From the NCBI RefSeq assembly GCF_001636695.1, contig NZ_LGEL01000019.1:1-64000 (forward strand): a DNA stretch of 64,000 nucleotides, in the 5' to 3' direction. A model generated the notes under the pieces. That model was not told the DNA's origin, did no database searches, and was given only the letters and a program-made list of their open reading frames with translations. Origin of the DNA: Pedobacter panaciterrae (GTDB lineage Bacteria; Bacteroidota; Bacteroidia; Sphingobacteriales; Sphingobacteriaceae). Shown piece by piece: positions 34,996 to 42,812 of the stretch (within the stretch, counting starts at the first letter, position 1; every line of letters begins with the position of its first letter). The position numbers and the translations under genes are program-made.

Positions 34996-36312
34996 TTATT
35001 GGGCGATTTTTCCTGTTGATTTTAATAGCGTGTAATAGGCCAGTCCGGCGTCTGCTTTCGCTAATTCTAAATTGATTTTGGCTTGATAAAGTAACGTTTC
35101 GGCATCAATACGATCGATGGCAGAGGCTACATTGTTCTTATATTTTGAAGCGAGTAAATTATCGTTTTCAGTAGCCTGTGCAATTGAAGTTTGTAACACT
35201 TTAATTTTGCTTAAGGCCAATTGGTAATCCTGATAGTTTTTGTTGATCTCAGTTTTTACCTGATCAGATAAAATATCTTTTTGGATGCCTACATTTTTCT
35301 GTTGAATTCTGGCTTCCGATACCTTATTCTTGTTCGTCCATAAATTTCCAATATTCCACGATATATTGGCTCCAAGAGTCATCGGAACAATGTATTGGTT
35401 GGTTGGAGGGATGAATTTGCCGCTTGGATTAATGTAGTATAAGTTTGCACCAACACCAACCGTAGGCAATGTGTTTGCCTGAATAGATTTGATGTTGATA
35501 TCGGCCACCTTATTTTGCAAATCAGCCTCTTTTAATTCCTGACGGTTAGATAACGCCATATCCATATAGGTAGTTAGTGGCGAAACAGATTTTAACGCAT
35601 CCTCAGGATCCGCAATTTCTACATCAGTGTTTTCATCCAGCCCTAATAGAATATCAAGGTTGTAATTAATTACTTTCCTGTTGTTTTCGATCTCCATTTC
35701 GGTTAGCGAAACATTGGCTTGCTGTAACTGGAACCTTAAAACATCATTTTTAGTTACTATTCCCTGTTCAAAAAAGCGTTGCGATTGCTTTAATTGTCCG
35801 GCAATAGATTCCAGGTTTTGCGCTACAACTTTTTTGCTCTGCAACACCTTAAATAGAGAATAATAAGTGTTTATTACTGCGTAGCTAACTTCTTCTCTGT
35901 TTTTATCAGCATCCAGGCGGGCAACATCAGTAAGTAATTTTGTTGAAGCTTCGGCATACCTTAATTTACCGCCTCCATATACCAATTGCTCTACAGCAGC
36001 AGTACCAATAAAGGCGTCCGCTCTGTTAGGCAAATGAATAGGATCTGAACCGCCTATGCTTAATTGGTTGGTAGGGATCTCGGCGTGGTTGTATAAAAAT
36101 GAGGCGTTGGCAGTAGGCAGCTTATTATCTTTCACAGATGCAAGTTTCGCAACAGCCTCATCAATTTTACTTTGTGAGAGTTTTAAATTCTTGCTGTTAC
36201 TTATGCCTAGCTCAATTGCTTCCTGCAGGCTTAGCTTCTTTATGTTTTGGGCATACAGCATTCCGGGAAGCAGAAACGCCACAAAGCTTAATTTAATTGT
36301 GTTTTGTATCAT
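34996..36312 (-). CDS. TolC-family outer-membrane efflux protein
   Basis: A 438-residue TolC/OEP-family channel. A signal peptide (residues 1-21, ending in YAQ) precedes two internally similar halves rich in long amphipathic helices, e.g. LSLQEAIELGISNSKNLKLSQ-type openings at residue 27 and the second half from about residue 240. Ala/Gln/Asn-rich helices form the periplasmic tunnel. Its ATG overlaps the tetR stop (ATGA), so it is the second gene of the efflux operon. Confidence 0.94.
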   Translation of the reverse strand: MIQNTIKLSFVAFLLPGMLYAQNIKKLSLQEAIELGISNSKNLKLSQSKIDEAVAKLASVKDNKLPTANASFLYNHAEIPTNQLSIGGSDPIHLPNRADAFIGTAAVEQLVYGGGKLRYAEASTKLLTDVARLDADKNREEVSYAVINTYYSLFKVLQSKKVVAQNLESIAGQLKQSQRFFEQGIVTKNDVLRFQLQQANVSLTEMEIENNRKVINYNLDILLGLDENTDVEIADPEDALKSVSPLTTYMDMALSNRQELKEADLQNKVADINIKSIQANTLPTVGVGANLYYINPSGKFIPPTNQYIVPMTLGANISWNIGNLWTNKNKVSEARIQQKNVGIQKDILSDQVKTEINKNYQDYQLALSKIKVLQTSIAQATENDNLLASKYKNNVASAIDRIDAETLLYQAKINLELAKADAGLAYYTLLKSTGKIAQ

Positions 36313-36929
36313 TGTTGGGGTGTTAGATAAATGGTAATGAGCTCTTTTAAATGAGCAATCAAACGGTCGGTAATAATTTTTCTGTCGTCTTTGTTGTTGA
36401 TGTCAAGTGATGTTCCTGAAGTTATTTTAGAAGGGGAGATGGCTACATAACTGATTGTGCCCATTACAGTGGCGATAAGCATTTTTACGTCTACTTTTCT
36501 GAAGCTTCCATCTTCTATTCCATCTTCTATAATATGTTGAATAACCAAAAGGTTTTCAGCCATTGCATTTTTTATGGTGATAAACATTTCAGGTCGCTGA
36601 GATAGAGATAACTCCCTGTGCATCATCTTATGAAAAGTGTGATTGCAAAGTATCCTGGTGGCATAACCATCAACTACTTTCAGCAATTTTTCCATTCCTG
36701 TTAAGCGGTCTTTGCTAATGCTGTTCAGCTCATCTTTGAATCCTTGTATCCGGTTGTTCATCATTTCAACAAACACACCTTCTTTAGACCCAAAATAATA
36801 GTTAATCATAGCCATATTTGCGCCTGCCTCTTTCGCAATCTGACGGGTTGAGGCTCCTTCGTATCCTAATTCAGAGAACAGCTTTGAAGCTGCTTCCAGG
36901 ATACTTGATCTCTTATCTGCTTTTTCCAT
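36309..36929 (-). CDS. TetR/AcrR-family transcriptional repressor
   Basis: A 206-residue TetR-type repressor. The N-terminal helix-turn-helix is clear (RSSILEAASKLFSELGYEGASTRQIAKEAGAN, with key segments ASTRQIAKEAG and MINYYFGSKEG). The ligand-binding helical C-terminus is family-typical in length but diverged. I chose the ATG at 36929; the frame extends ten codons further to 36959, but that would run into the operator palindrome at 36948-36975. It presumably represses its own operon, tetR-tolC-emrA-emrB, and releases on binding an exported compound. Confidence 0.93.
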   Translation of the reverse strand: MEKADKRSSILEAASKLFSELGYEGASTRQIAKEAGANMAMINYYFGSKEGVFVEMMNNRIQGFKDELNSISKDRLTGMEKLLKVVDGYATRILCNHTFHKMMHRELSLSQRPEMFITIKNAMAENLLVIQHIIEDGIEDGSFRKVDVKMLIATVMGTISYVAISPSKITSGTSLDINNKDDRKIITDRLIAHLKELITIYLTPQQ

Positions 36930-36946
36930 GTAATCAAATTGTGATA

Positions 36947-36975
36947 CAAAATTAATCAATCGATTGATTAATTTT
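36947..36975 (-). promoter_or_regulatory. TetR operator palindrome overlapping the -7 element
   Basis: A perfect 28-bp palindrome, 36948-36975, lies 18 bp upstream of the tetR ATG. On the minus strand the downstream arm contains TAATTTTG (36947-36954), which matches TAnnTTTG. Repressor bound to the palindrome would block polymerase, giving simple autoregulation of the efflux operon. No clear TTG at -33 was found. Confidence 0.8.
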
Positions 36976-37062
36976 TATCTAATTTTATTCATGTAATGTT
37001 TGTTGACTTTGTGTTGACAAAAGTCAGCGTATGGTATAGGTGATGGCCTCTTTTTTTTCCCC

Positions 37063-37157
37063 CCGTCATCTCGACGATAGGAGAGATCTCTTGTTTAGGC
37101 TGATTTGATCACTGGTACTTCTTGGCCAAGAGATCTCTCCTATCGTCGAGATGACGG
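37063..37157. repeat. Dispersed palindrome copy 3
   Basis: Perfect 31-bp arms (37063-37093 and 37127-37157) around a 33-base loop, same family as the other copies. It lies between two minus-strand units, downstream of the DUF6249 gene and upstream of the tetR operon. Confidence 0.93.
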
Positions 37158-37253
37158 CCGTATGAGGACCAGGGCTGTACAAGGACTACGGCCGTATGAA
37201 GACCACGGTTGTACGAGGATGACGATGGTGCGATGACGATTGTATTAGGATGA
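37155..37253. repeat. 17-bp degenerate tandem array beside palindrome copy 3
   Basis: Six units: 37155-37171, 37172-37188, 37189-37205, 37206-37222, 37223-37236 (3 bp shorter) and 37237-37253. Units 1 and 3 differ at one position. The array begins within the last three bases of the palindrome. No coding capacity. The remaining bases up to 37294 show nothing else. Confidence 0.85.
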
Positions 37254-37294
37254 AGATTGCAGCTTAAGGCGGGTGCGTGTAAGAGGATTATAGC

Positions 37295-37325
37295 AAAAAA
37301 AAGGCCTGCTCAAATATGAGCAGGC
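37295..37325 (-). terminator. Rho-independent terminator of the DUF6249 gene
   Basis: A perfect 9-bp stem (37304-37312 with 37317-37325) and 4-base loop, followed on the minus strand by eight T residues (plus-strand A tract 37295-37302). It is 53 bp past the stop of the minus-strand DUF6249 gene. Confidence 0.88.
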
Positions 37326-37378
37326 GGCTTAAAACTATCCTATGTTAAAATATAACTATCTATAGATCAGGGCTATTG

Positions 37379-37741
37379 TTACTGATCAGTACTATTCTGC
37401 TGATCAAGCCATTTTTTCTCAACAACGTAAGATACAATCAGGCCCAGACCGCCAAAAATGAAGATAGATCCAAAATAAACTGCTACGGCCTCTTCGTCAC
37501 TTATGCCGGCCTGCAGTACACTGAATAATGCAGTTAATATGCCCAATCCTAGGCCTACCATCAGCAATCCAAATTTTAGACTCAAAAATGGAGTAGGGGC
37601 ACTTTGTCTGGCTTTGGCAATTCCGGGATCAATTCCCCGCTCTATCATTGCCATTTTTTCTCTGTTAGACATGTATCTTATGCCAAAAACCATTGCTGTT
37701 GTACAAACAAATAGAGATATAAATACTAATTCCGCTCCCAT
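37379..37741 (-). CDS. DUF6249-like small membrane protein
   Basis: A 120-residue protein with three predicted membrane helices (about residues 3-22, 53-77 and 86-107). A conserved cytoplasmic segment, NREKMAMIERGID, lies after the first helix. This pattern fits the DUF6249 family; the function is unknown. Its neighbours give no clue. It has its own terminator at 37295-37325. Confidence 0.75.
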   Translation of the reverse strand: MGAELVFISLFVCTTAMVFGIRYMSNREKMAMIERGIDPGIAKARQSAPTPFLSLKFGLLMVGLGLGILTALFSVLQAGISDEEAVAVYFGSIFIFGGLGLIVSYVVEKKWLDQQNSTDQ

Positions 37742-37887
37742 GTTATTCTATTTTATGTTTTTAAATATTCTGTTTTTTTGAACTCGTGTTCTGTATGCTA
37801 TGACTACATCAAAATTTATCAGGTTACACAGATTTTAAAAAAATGTTTGTTGCTGTTATTTTATCTTTATCTAAATTTTGAAAAACA

Positions 37888-38454
37888 TTGGATGAGCTTA
37901 TAAAAAAAATAAACAGCATATACCCCCTAAAGCCCGATAGCCTTAAGCTTCTGCTTGATGAAATGCATAAGATTGAATTGCCCAAAAACAAGGCTTTAGT
38001 TGATGCAGGACAAATAGGCCGCTCTGCTTATTTTATCAAGAAGGGCATTGCAAGGGCGTATTGCGATGGGAAAGACAATCAGATCACGTTTTGGTTTGGC
38101 CAGGAAGGTGATTTTGTGTTTTCCTATAACAGCTATATAAACAGGCAACCGGGGTACGAAAGCATAGAATTGTTAGAAAACAGTGTGCTTTACGAAATTA
38201 AAGATGAAGCACTGCAACGCCTGTTTATAGAAAATATAGATCTTGCGAACTGGGGCAGGAAACTGGCAGAGCTGGAGCTGATTAAGCTCGAAGAGCGCTA
38301 TATCTCAAGATTGTTTAAATCGGCATCAGAGTGTTATGCCGAATTGCTAAAAAGCTCGCCGAATTTAATCCAGAGAATTCAATTGGGATATATTGCATCT
38401 TATCTGGGTGTTACCCAGGTTACACTTAGCCGAATCCGTGCTGAAATAAAGTAG
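37888..38454 (+). CDS. Crp/Fnr-family transcriptional regulator
   Basis: A 188-residue regulator with a cyclic-nucleotide-binding-like barrel (about residues 10-125) and a short C-terminal helix-turn-helix (LGYIASYLGVTQVTLSRIR, core at about residues 168-184). The barrel lacks a recognisable cAMP phosphate-binding Arg/Ser cassette, so the effector is unknown. The only reasonable start is TTG at 37888. It lies 70 bp upstream of an SMR transporter gene on the same strand and may control it. Confidence 0.88.
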   Translation: MDELIKKINSIYPLKPDSLKLLLDEMHKIELPKNKALVDAGQIGRSAYFIKKGIARAYCDGKDNQITFWFGQEGDFVFSYNSYINRQPGYESIELLENSVLYEIKDEALQRLFIENIDLANWGRKLAELELIKLEERYISRLFKSASECYAELLKSSPNLIQRIQLGYIASYLGVTQVTLSRIRAEIK

Positions 38455-38502
38455 CAGATTCATTTTTTAACATTTGTAAAAAAATGGTGGGTTAATTCGC
38501 CC

Positions 38503-38510
38503 TAGTTTTG
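38503..38510 (+). promoter_or_regulatory. Candidate -7 element of the SMR transporter gene
   Basis: TAGTTTTG matches TAnnTTTG, 14 bases before the ATG. The nearest TTTG upstream (38473-38476) is 26 bases away, longer than usual. Confidence 0.4.
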
Positions 38511-38524
38511 TAGAAAAAAAAGAC

Positions 38525-38848
38525 ATGAGCTGGATTATTTTAATTATTGCCGGATTGTTTGAGGTTGGATTTACCACCTGTTTAAAGCTGTCCAATAACT
38601 TTACCAACCTTAAATGGAGCCTGGGCTTTGTTGCCTGTATTTCATTAAGTTTTTACTTCTTAAATAAAGCAACCCAAACCTTACCAATGGGTACCGCATA
38701 CGCAGTTTGGACAGGTATAGGTGCGGTAGGTACTGTAATAGTAGGGATTTTATATTTTCAGGAGCCTGCTAATTTCTGGCGCATCTTTTTTATAGCAACA
38801 TTGATTGGCTCTATTCTGGGTTTAAAATTCTTCGCCGGAGGGCACTAG
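38525..38848 (+). CDS. SMR-family transporter (SugE/Gdx-like)
   Basis: A 107-residue protein with four membrane helices, the size of the small multidrug resistance family. The N-terminal helix carries the conserved Glu in AGLFEVGF (Glu13), and TM3 begins with the MGTAYAVWTGIGAVG segment close to SugE/Gdx proteins, which export guanidinium. It probably works as an antiparallel dimer. Gdx versus quaternary-ammonium specificity cannot be decided by eye. It may be regulated by the upstream Crp-like gene. Confidence 0.9.
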   Translation: MSWIILIIAGLFEVGFTTCLKLSNNFTNLKWSLGFVACISLSFYFLNKATQTLPMGTAYAVWTGIGAVGTVIVGILYFQEPANFWRIFFIATLIGSILGLKFFAGGH

Positions 38849-38867
38849 GTTGATGCAGCTAGTAGGC

Positions 38868-38903
38868 TGATGGGGATTGGGTTGATGAGGATTGGGTTGA
38901 TGG
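38868..38903. repeat. 15-bp tandem repeat downstream of the SMR gene
   Basis: Two 15-bp units (38868-38882 and 38883-38897, one mismatch) and the start of a third, 40-70 bp before palindrome copy 4. GT-rich, non-coding. Confidence 0.7.
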
Positions 38904-38941
38904 GGGGGAAGCTAGTCGGTTGATGCTGTGTTTTCCGTTAG

Positions 38942-39015
38942 CCGTCATCTCGACGATAGGAGAGATCTCTTGATTATGCTTGTTCAAGAGATCTCTCCTA
39001 TCGTTGAGATGACGG
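38942..39015. repeat. Dispersed palindrome copy 4
   Basis: 31-bp arms (38942-38972 and 38985-39015) with one mismatch (T for C near 39005) and a 12-base loop. It lies between two plus-strand genes, 3' of the SMR gene and 5' of an ECF sigma gene. Confidence 0.92.
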
Positions 39016-39119
39016 ACGTTTTAGATTAACGCTTTAAACGAACGTTTTAGATTAACGCTTTAGACGGACGTTTTAGATTAACGCTTTAAACGAACGTTTA
39101 GATTAACGCTTTAAAACAA
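39016..39119. repeat. 26-bp tandem array, four units
   Basis: Four consecutive 26-bp units: 39016-39041, 39042-39067, 39068-39093 and 39094-39119. The first and third are identical; the others have a few changes. A partial fifth start (acgttta) follows. The array begins at the base after palindrome copy 4 and ends 54 bp before the ATG of the ECF sigma gene. Each unit begins with acgttt and ends near aaacg, so it can fold weakly. Confidence 0.93.
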
Positions 39120-39173
39120 ACGTTTAAAGATTTGTTGTAACCTGCGGCCAGGTACCGGCGTCATAGTCAGTAT

Positions 39174-39761
39174 ATGCAGCAACAGCAAACAGATCAAGAC
39201 TTAATTGCAGAAGTTCTGATGGGTAATACCTCCGCTTATTCGGAATTGGTAAAACGCCACCAGCGTTTTGTATTTACCCTTGCTGTGCGCTTTGCAAAAA
39301 ACAGAGAAGATGCAGAAGAAATAGCCCAGGATTGTTTTGTAAAAGCATATAAAGCTTTGGGTACCTTTAAGCAAACCTCTAAATTTTCTACATGGCTGTA
39401 CACCATTACTTACACTACGGCCATGTCTTTTTTGCGAAAAAAACGGATTGATACACAATCAATAAACGGGAATGAAAATGAACTGGAACTTGAAGGACAT
39501 AAATCAGACCTGAGTGATAATCTGGTTGAAAAGAAATCCAGGAACCACTATCTGAACGAGGCAATAGCTTCACTTTCTCCTGATGACATAGCAATAGTTA
39601 CGCTGTTTTATAAAGGAGAACAAAGTTTAGAAGAAATTGCATTGGCACTAAATATGCCGGCAAATACAGTTAAAATCAGGTTACACAGGGCCAGGGCAAA
39701 GCTCAAGGAACGACTAGAGTTTTTATTAAAAGACGAGGCAAAGGAATTGTTATGGAATTAA
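39174..39761 (+). CDS. ECF-type RNA polymerase sigma factor
   Basis: A 195-residue sigma-70 family factor of the ECF class. Region 2 spans about residues 20-95 (DAEEIAQDCFVKAYKAL) and region 4 spans about residues 130-185, with the helix-turn-helix LEEIALALNMPANTVKIRLHRARAKL shown by its core TVKIRLHRAR. There is no signal-transducing extension. The next gene overlaps it by 10 bp and encodes a small membrane protein that is the likely anti-sigma partner. A 26-bp tandem array lies just upstream. Confidence 0.92.
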   Translation: MQQQQTDQDLIAEVLMGNTSAYSELVKRHQRFVFTLAVRFAKNREDAEEIAQDCFVKAYKALGTFKQTSKFSTWLYTITYTTAMSFLRKKRIDTQSINGNENELELEGHKSDLSDNLVEKKSRNHYLNEAIASLSPDDIAIVTLFYKGEQSLEEIALALNMPANTVKIRLHRARAKLKERLEFLLKDEAKELLWN

Positions 39762-40135
39762 AAGACGAAGAATTAACCGAATTACTGAAAGGCATGGAGA
39801 TGGAAGAGCCATCAATGTCGTTTACGCGTAATGTAATGGAGCAGGTTAAGCTCGAGACACATCCGGCAGCATTAAAAACACGGGTTGACCATCGGATTAT
39901 CTACGGCATTGCCGCAATTTTTGGGGTATTTATTGTAGGTGTTTTAGCATATGCTTTTGCTAATAGCAGCGCAACGTATCAACTGCCAGAGGTTAAAATA
40001 AACCTTAGCGGGGCCGTTGATAAAACCTTAACCCCGGGCTTTTTAATTGCCTTTTTGTTTGTAGATGTTATCATCGCATTAATATGCTTTGATAGCATCC
40101 TGCGCTATTTTAAGTCTATAGGAAGTTCAACGTAA
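39752..40135 (+). CDS. Probable membrane anti-sigma partner
   Basis: A 127-residue protein with two predicted membrane helices (about residues 50-70 and 96-116). A soluble N-terminal stretch of about 45 acidic residues (DEELTELLKGMEMEEPS) faces the cytoplasm. It has no zinc-binding HxxxCxxC motif. It overlaps the sigma gene by 10 bp, which is the usual layout of an ECF/anti-sigma pair; the role is therefore inferred from context. Its last 31 bp overlap the convergent DUF2911 gene. Confidence 0.7.
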   Translation: MELKDEELTELLKGMEMEEPSMSFTRNVMEQVKLETHPAALKTRVDHRIIYGIAAIFGVFIVGVLAYAFANSSATYQLPEVKINLSGAVDKTLTPGFLIAFLFVDVIIALICFDSILRYFKSIGSST

Positions 40136-40656
40136 GTTTTATCCCAGGCAATAATCAGGTTTGCACCTTTTTCCTGCGGGGTAAAAGTAATACACAGCGA
40201 TTCAACAGTGTTTGTTAAGGCTTTTGTAGGTACATCAGTTCTTAACACGTCTTTTTCCTGGTTATAGGTAAGGCCCCATTTATCTGTCTGTTTATTGATG
40301 ATAATTGTCCAGACATCTTTATTTGGAATGGCAAATAAGCTATAAGTACCTGCTTTTATCTTTTTACCGGCAATAACTACCGGTTTATAGAATTTGATTT
40401 CTGTAGCCTCATTTGCGCCTACGCGCCATACTTTGTCAAACTGTTCCAGAACGCCAAAAATTTCACGGCCTTTTTTTGCAGGGCGGGAATAGACAACCTT
40501 GATCAGCGGCGCAGAATCGTCTTTAGCTTTTGCGACATTTACAGGGAAATATGCAATATCAGCAGGGCTAGAGTCAACAGCGGGGAATTTTATATCCTGT
40601 GCCATTGTTTTGCCTGCAAACATTGCAAACAAAGCAAAAAACATTAATTTCTTCAT
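40105..40656 (-). CDS. DUF2911 domain-containing secreted protein
   Basis: A 183-residue protein with a signal peptide (residues 1-19, ending in MAQ) and a single DUF2911 domain. Typical landmarks are VVYSRPAKKGREIFG (about residues 53-67), VWRVGANEATEI (about 76-87) and AGTYSLFAIP (about 102-111). It is common in Bacteroidota, with unknown function. It overlaps the convergent anti-sigma candidate by 31 bp of coding sequence. Confidence 0.9.
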   Translation of the reverse strand: MKKLMFFALFAMFAGKTMAQDIKFPAVDSSPADIAYFPVNVAKAKDDSAPLIKVVYSRPAKKGREIFGVLEQFDKVWRVGANEATEIKFYKPVVIAGKKIKAGTYSLFAIPNKDVWTIIINKQTDKWGLTYNQEKDVLRTDVPTKALTNTVESLCITFTPQEKGANLIIAWDKTYVELPIDLK

Positions 40657-40687
40657 AGGGAGAAGATGTGGTTAAGAAAACCGTAGT

Positions 40688-40870
40688 TTAATATTCGCGT
40701 CCTTTAACGATTCCGTTTAAGAAAATAGCACCAAAGATAAAGCCGATTATACCGCCAAGAATTGCATATCCAAAACTTCCGCTAATAATAAAGGCAGTTA
40801 AAATTCCGAAGAACATGCCTAAAATGTAGTAAACCCAGTCAAAACTGTTGTTGTTTTCTTGTTCAATCAT
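40688..40870 (-). CDS. Small two-helix membrane protein
   Basis: A 60-residue protein with two hydrophobic helices (about residues 13-30 and 33-52) rich in Gly and Ile, an acidic N-terminus and a basic C-terminal tail (VKGREY). The Gly spacing suggests close helix packing. I cannot assign a family. It lies 31 bp upstream of the DUF2911 gene on the same strand and probably shares its transcript. Confidence 0.6.
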   Translation of the reverse strand: MIEQENNNSFDWVYYILGMFFGILTAFIISGSFGYAILGGIIGFIFGAIFLNGIVKGREY

Positions 40871-40932
40871 TATAAAAATACTTAGACCCCAAAGATATTG
40901 ATTTATTTTATCTGTGTATAATTTATCTCTAA

Positions 40933-40986
40933 TTGTTGGGCAAAGTAAGGTCAGAATAGGGGCAGAGTGGTAATTTGTTGGGCAAA
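40933..40986. repeat. 12-bp direct repeat upstream of an ECF sigma gene
   Basis: Two identical 12-bp copies (40933-40944 and 40975-40986) start 42 bp apart, about four helical turns, in the 279-bp gap between the divergent small membrane protein and ECF sigma genes. They may be regulator sites. Nothing else is recognisable in the gap. Confidence 0.45.
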
Positions 40987-41149
40987 AGGTACCTTTTATC
41001 CGAACACAACCCCAACCTGATACGAACCTGTTACCAATGTTTCAGGCGCTAAAATGCTGTGTGTTAGCCATACACTATGTAAAAAAAACGGGTTTAATTT
41101 GTTAACAATTTCTTAAAGATTATATAGCTTTATAGCAAGGATAATAAAA

Positions 41150-41719
41150 ATGGCATCTTACAGCGCCCTTTCTGATCAACAATTAACGGCATTATTGAAG
41201 GATGGCGATGAGCTTGCTTATACCGAAATTTATACCCGTTACTGGCCTGTTTTGTTTCGTCACTCGCGTAAAATGCTGTACGATGAGGATCAGGCGATGG
41301 ATGTTGTGCAGGATATTTTTACCAGTTTATGGTTTAACCATGTTGCATTGGAGTTAAATACTTCTTTAGCGGCCTATTTATACACTTCGGTAAGAAACCG
41401 GACGGTTAATGTGATTAATAAAAGTAAGCTTCAGGTTGTGTACATGGAATCGTTGCAGGAATATATTAGCAAAGGGGCCTATGTTACTGATGAAACTGTT
41501 CGGTATAATGAACTGGCCTCAGAAATTGAGGCTGAGATTGCCAAGCTGCCGCCAAAAATGCGGGAGATATTTGAACTGCGCAGAACCGCAGGGCTTTCTT
41601 ACAAACAAATTGCGTTGCACCTTGGTATTAGCGATGAAACGGTGAAAACACAAGTATCCAGAGCATTAAAAACCTTAAGAACCAAATTTGGAACCCTGTT
41701 TATCCTGCCGTTTTTGTAG
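41150..41719 (+). CDS. ECF sigma factor (FecI-like), without adjacent FecR
   Basis: A 189-residue ECF sigma factor of the kind that in Bacteroidota usually precedes a fecR anti-sigma gene and a susC/susD pair. Region 2 is at about residues 20-90 (DQAMDVVQDIFTSLWF) and region 4 at about 120-180 (LSYKQIALHLGISDETVKTQ, core ISDETVKTQVSRAL). No fecR, susC or susD follows. Instead the gene ends in a 20-bp convergent overlap with an acyltransferase. It is therefore an orphan in this window. Confidence 0.9.
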   Translation: MASYSALSDQQLTALLKDGDELAYTEIYTRYWPVLFRHSRKMLYDEDQAMDVVQDIFTSLWFNHVALELNTSLAAYLYTSVRNRTVNVINKSKLQVVYMESLQEYISKGAYVTDETVRYNELASEIEAEIAKLPPKMREIFELRRTAGLSYKQIALHLGISDETVKTQVSRALKTLRTKFGTLFILPFL

Positions 41720-42812
41720 CTGATTTTTGTTTGGCAAGCCGCCTATCAGTTAAATATTTTCTTAAAGGGATATCGTAAACCACCATTACCAGGTATGCCA
41801 GGCCAGTAAGCAGGATTAGCGCGAGTATAATTATCAAAGCCAGTTGCATAGAACCAACCTTATGACTTGTGTAGTAATTGCCGAACATCCAAAGCACGGC
41901 ATAATGGGTCATGTATAATGGGTAAGAGATCTTTCCTGAAAAGACACAAAACTTTTTCAAGCCTGGTGCCAATATAGCCCCTGCGCCCAAAGCGATCAGC
42001 AATGGAAAGTAAAACAGTACGATGAAGGGTTCTGATAACCAATTCCATTTTGTGGATGGCATTAAAAAAGCCAGGAACAATAATACGGCTAGCCCAATAA
42101 ATCCGAGCTTGTTTTTTATGATCCAGTTGGAACGGTAAATAAGCAATCCGGCTAAAAAAGAATACGATATCCGCGCGCTCCCGTCCCAAAAGGTTGGACC
42201 GCTCCAGCCACCCAATAAATTTCCTGAACGATAGCTTACCAGGCAAATGGCTGCTGCCGCGAGTATGGTTAATATCAGCAGGTAGCTGCGTTTGATGTTA
42301 TAAAGCACAAATGCGTAAACTATATTGGCTATATATTCCCAGAATAATGACCATGAAGGTGCATTGAAGCTGAAAAGGTTAAATCCGCGGTCTTCTATTA
42401 TAGGCAATGGAATAAGCAGCAACGAACACAAGAATGTAAGGATGATCTTACCGGCGCTGTACAATTCCGGATGGCCTCCAAATGGATCAAACAAAAATGC
42501 CAGGAGGCCTAATACCGATCCTGCTATAACCAGGGGGTGCAGTCTGATGACCCTCGATTTAAAAAACTCGAGAACACCCATTTTTCCTATACGATCATCG
42601 TAGGCATATCCAATCACAAATCCCGAAAGGCAGAAAAAGAAATCGACGGCTAAAAAGCCGTGGCCGATAAAGTTCTGGCTGGAATCAGTGTAAGCCCATT
42701 CCATAAAATGAAATATTACAACGGCCCATGCAGCAATGCCCCTTAACCCGTCGAGAATTTCAAAGTGCTGTTTTGTTTGCAGAATAGTGGTGGTAGTTTT
42801 GTTTGTGTCCAT
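41700..42812 (-). CDS. Acyltransferase 3 family membrane protein
   Basis: A 370-residue OafA/YrhL-type O-acyltransferase with about ten membrane helices. The N-terminal motif LDGLRGIAAWAVVIFH carries the conserved Arg and catalytic-type His (about residues 20-35). Such enzymes acetylate polysaccharides or other surface carbohydrates; the substrate is unknown. I chose the ATG at 42812 because the family motif follows closely. The open frame extends to 43007, but the extra 65 residues are Arg-rich and unlike the family. Confidence 0.87.
   Translation of the reverse strand: MDTNKTTTTILQTKQHFEILDGLRGIAAWAVVIFHFMEWAYTDSSQNFIGHGFLAVDFFFCLSGFVIGYAYDDRIGKMGVLEFFKSRVIRLHPLVIAGSVLGLLAFLFDPFGGHPELYSAGKIILTFLCSLLLIPLPIIEDRGFNLFSFNAPSWSLFWEYIANIVYAFVLYNIKRSYLLILTILAAAAICLVSYRSGNLLGGWSGPTFWDGSARISYSFLAGLLIYRSNWIIKNKLGFIGLAVLLFLAFLMPSTKWNWLSEPFIVLFYFPLLIALGAGAILAPGLKKFCVFSGKISYPLYMTHYAVLWMFGNYYTSHKVGSMQLALIIILALILLTGLAYLVMVVYDIPLRKYLTDRRLAKQKSATKTAG

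Noticed and set aside
39016-39119. 26-bp tandem array as a CRISPR
   Set aside because: Units are directly adjacent without unique spacers, and no cas gene is nearby.
40871-41149. Possible tRNA or small RNA in the gap between the small membrane protein and the ECF sigma gene
   Set aside because: No cloverleaf, no strong hairpin with T tract; only a 12-bp direct repeat was found.
41860-42246. A 128-codon frame on the same strand as the acyltransferase in another phase
   Set aside because: Arg-rich out-of-frame translation of a membrane protein; the acyltransferase frame has the conserved motif.
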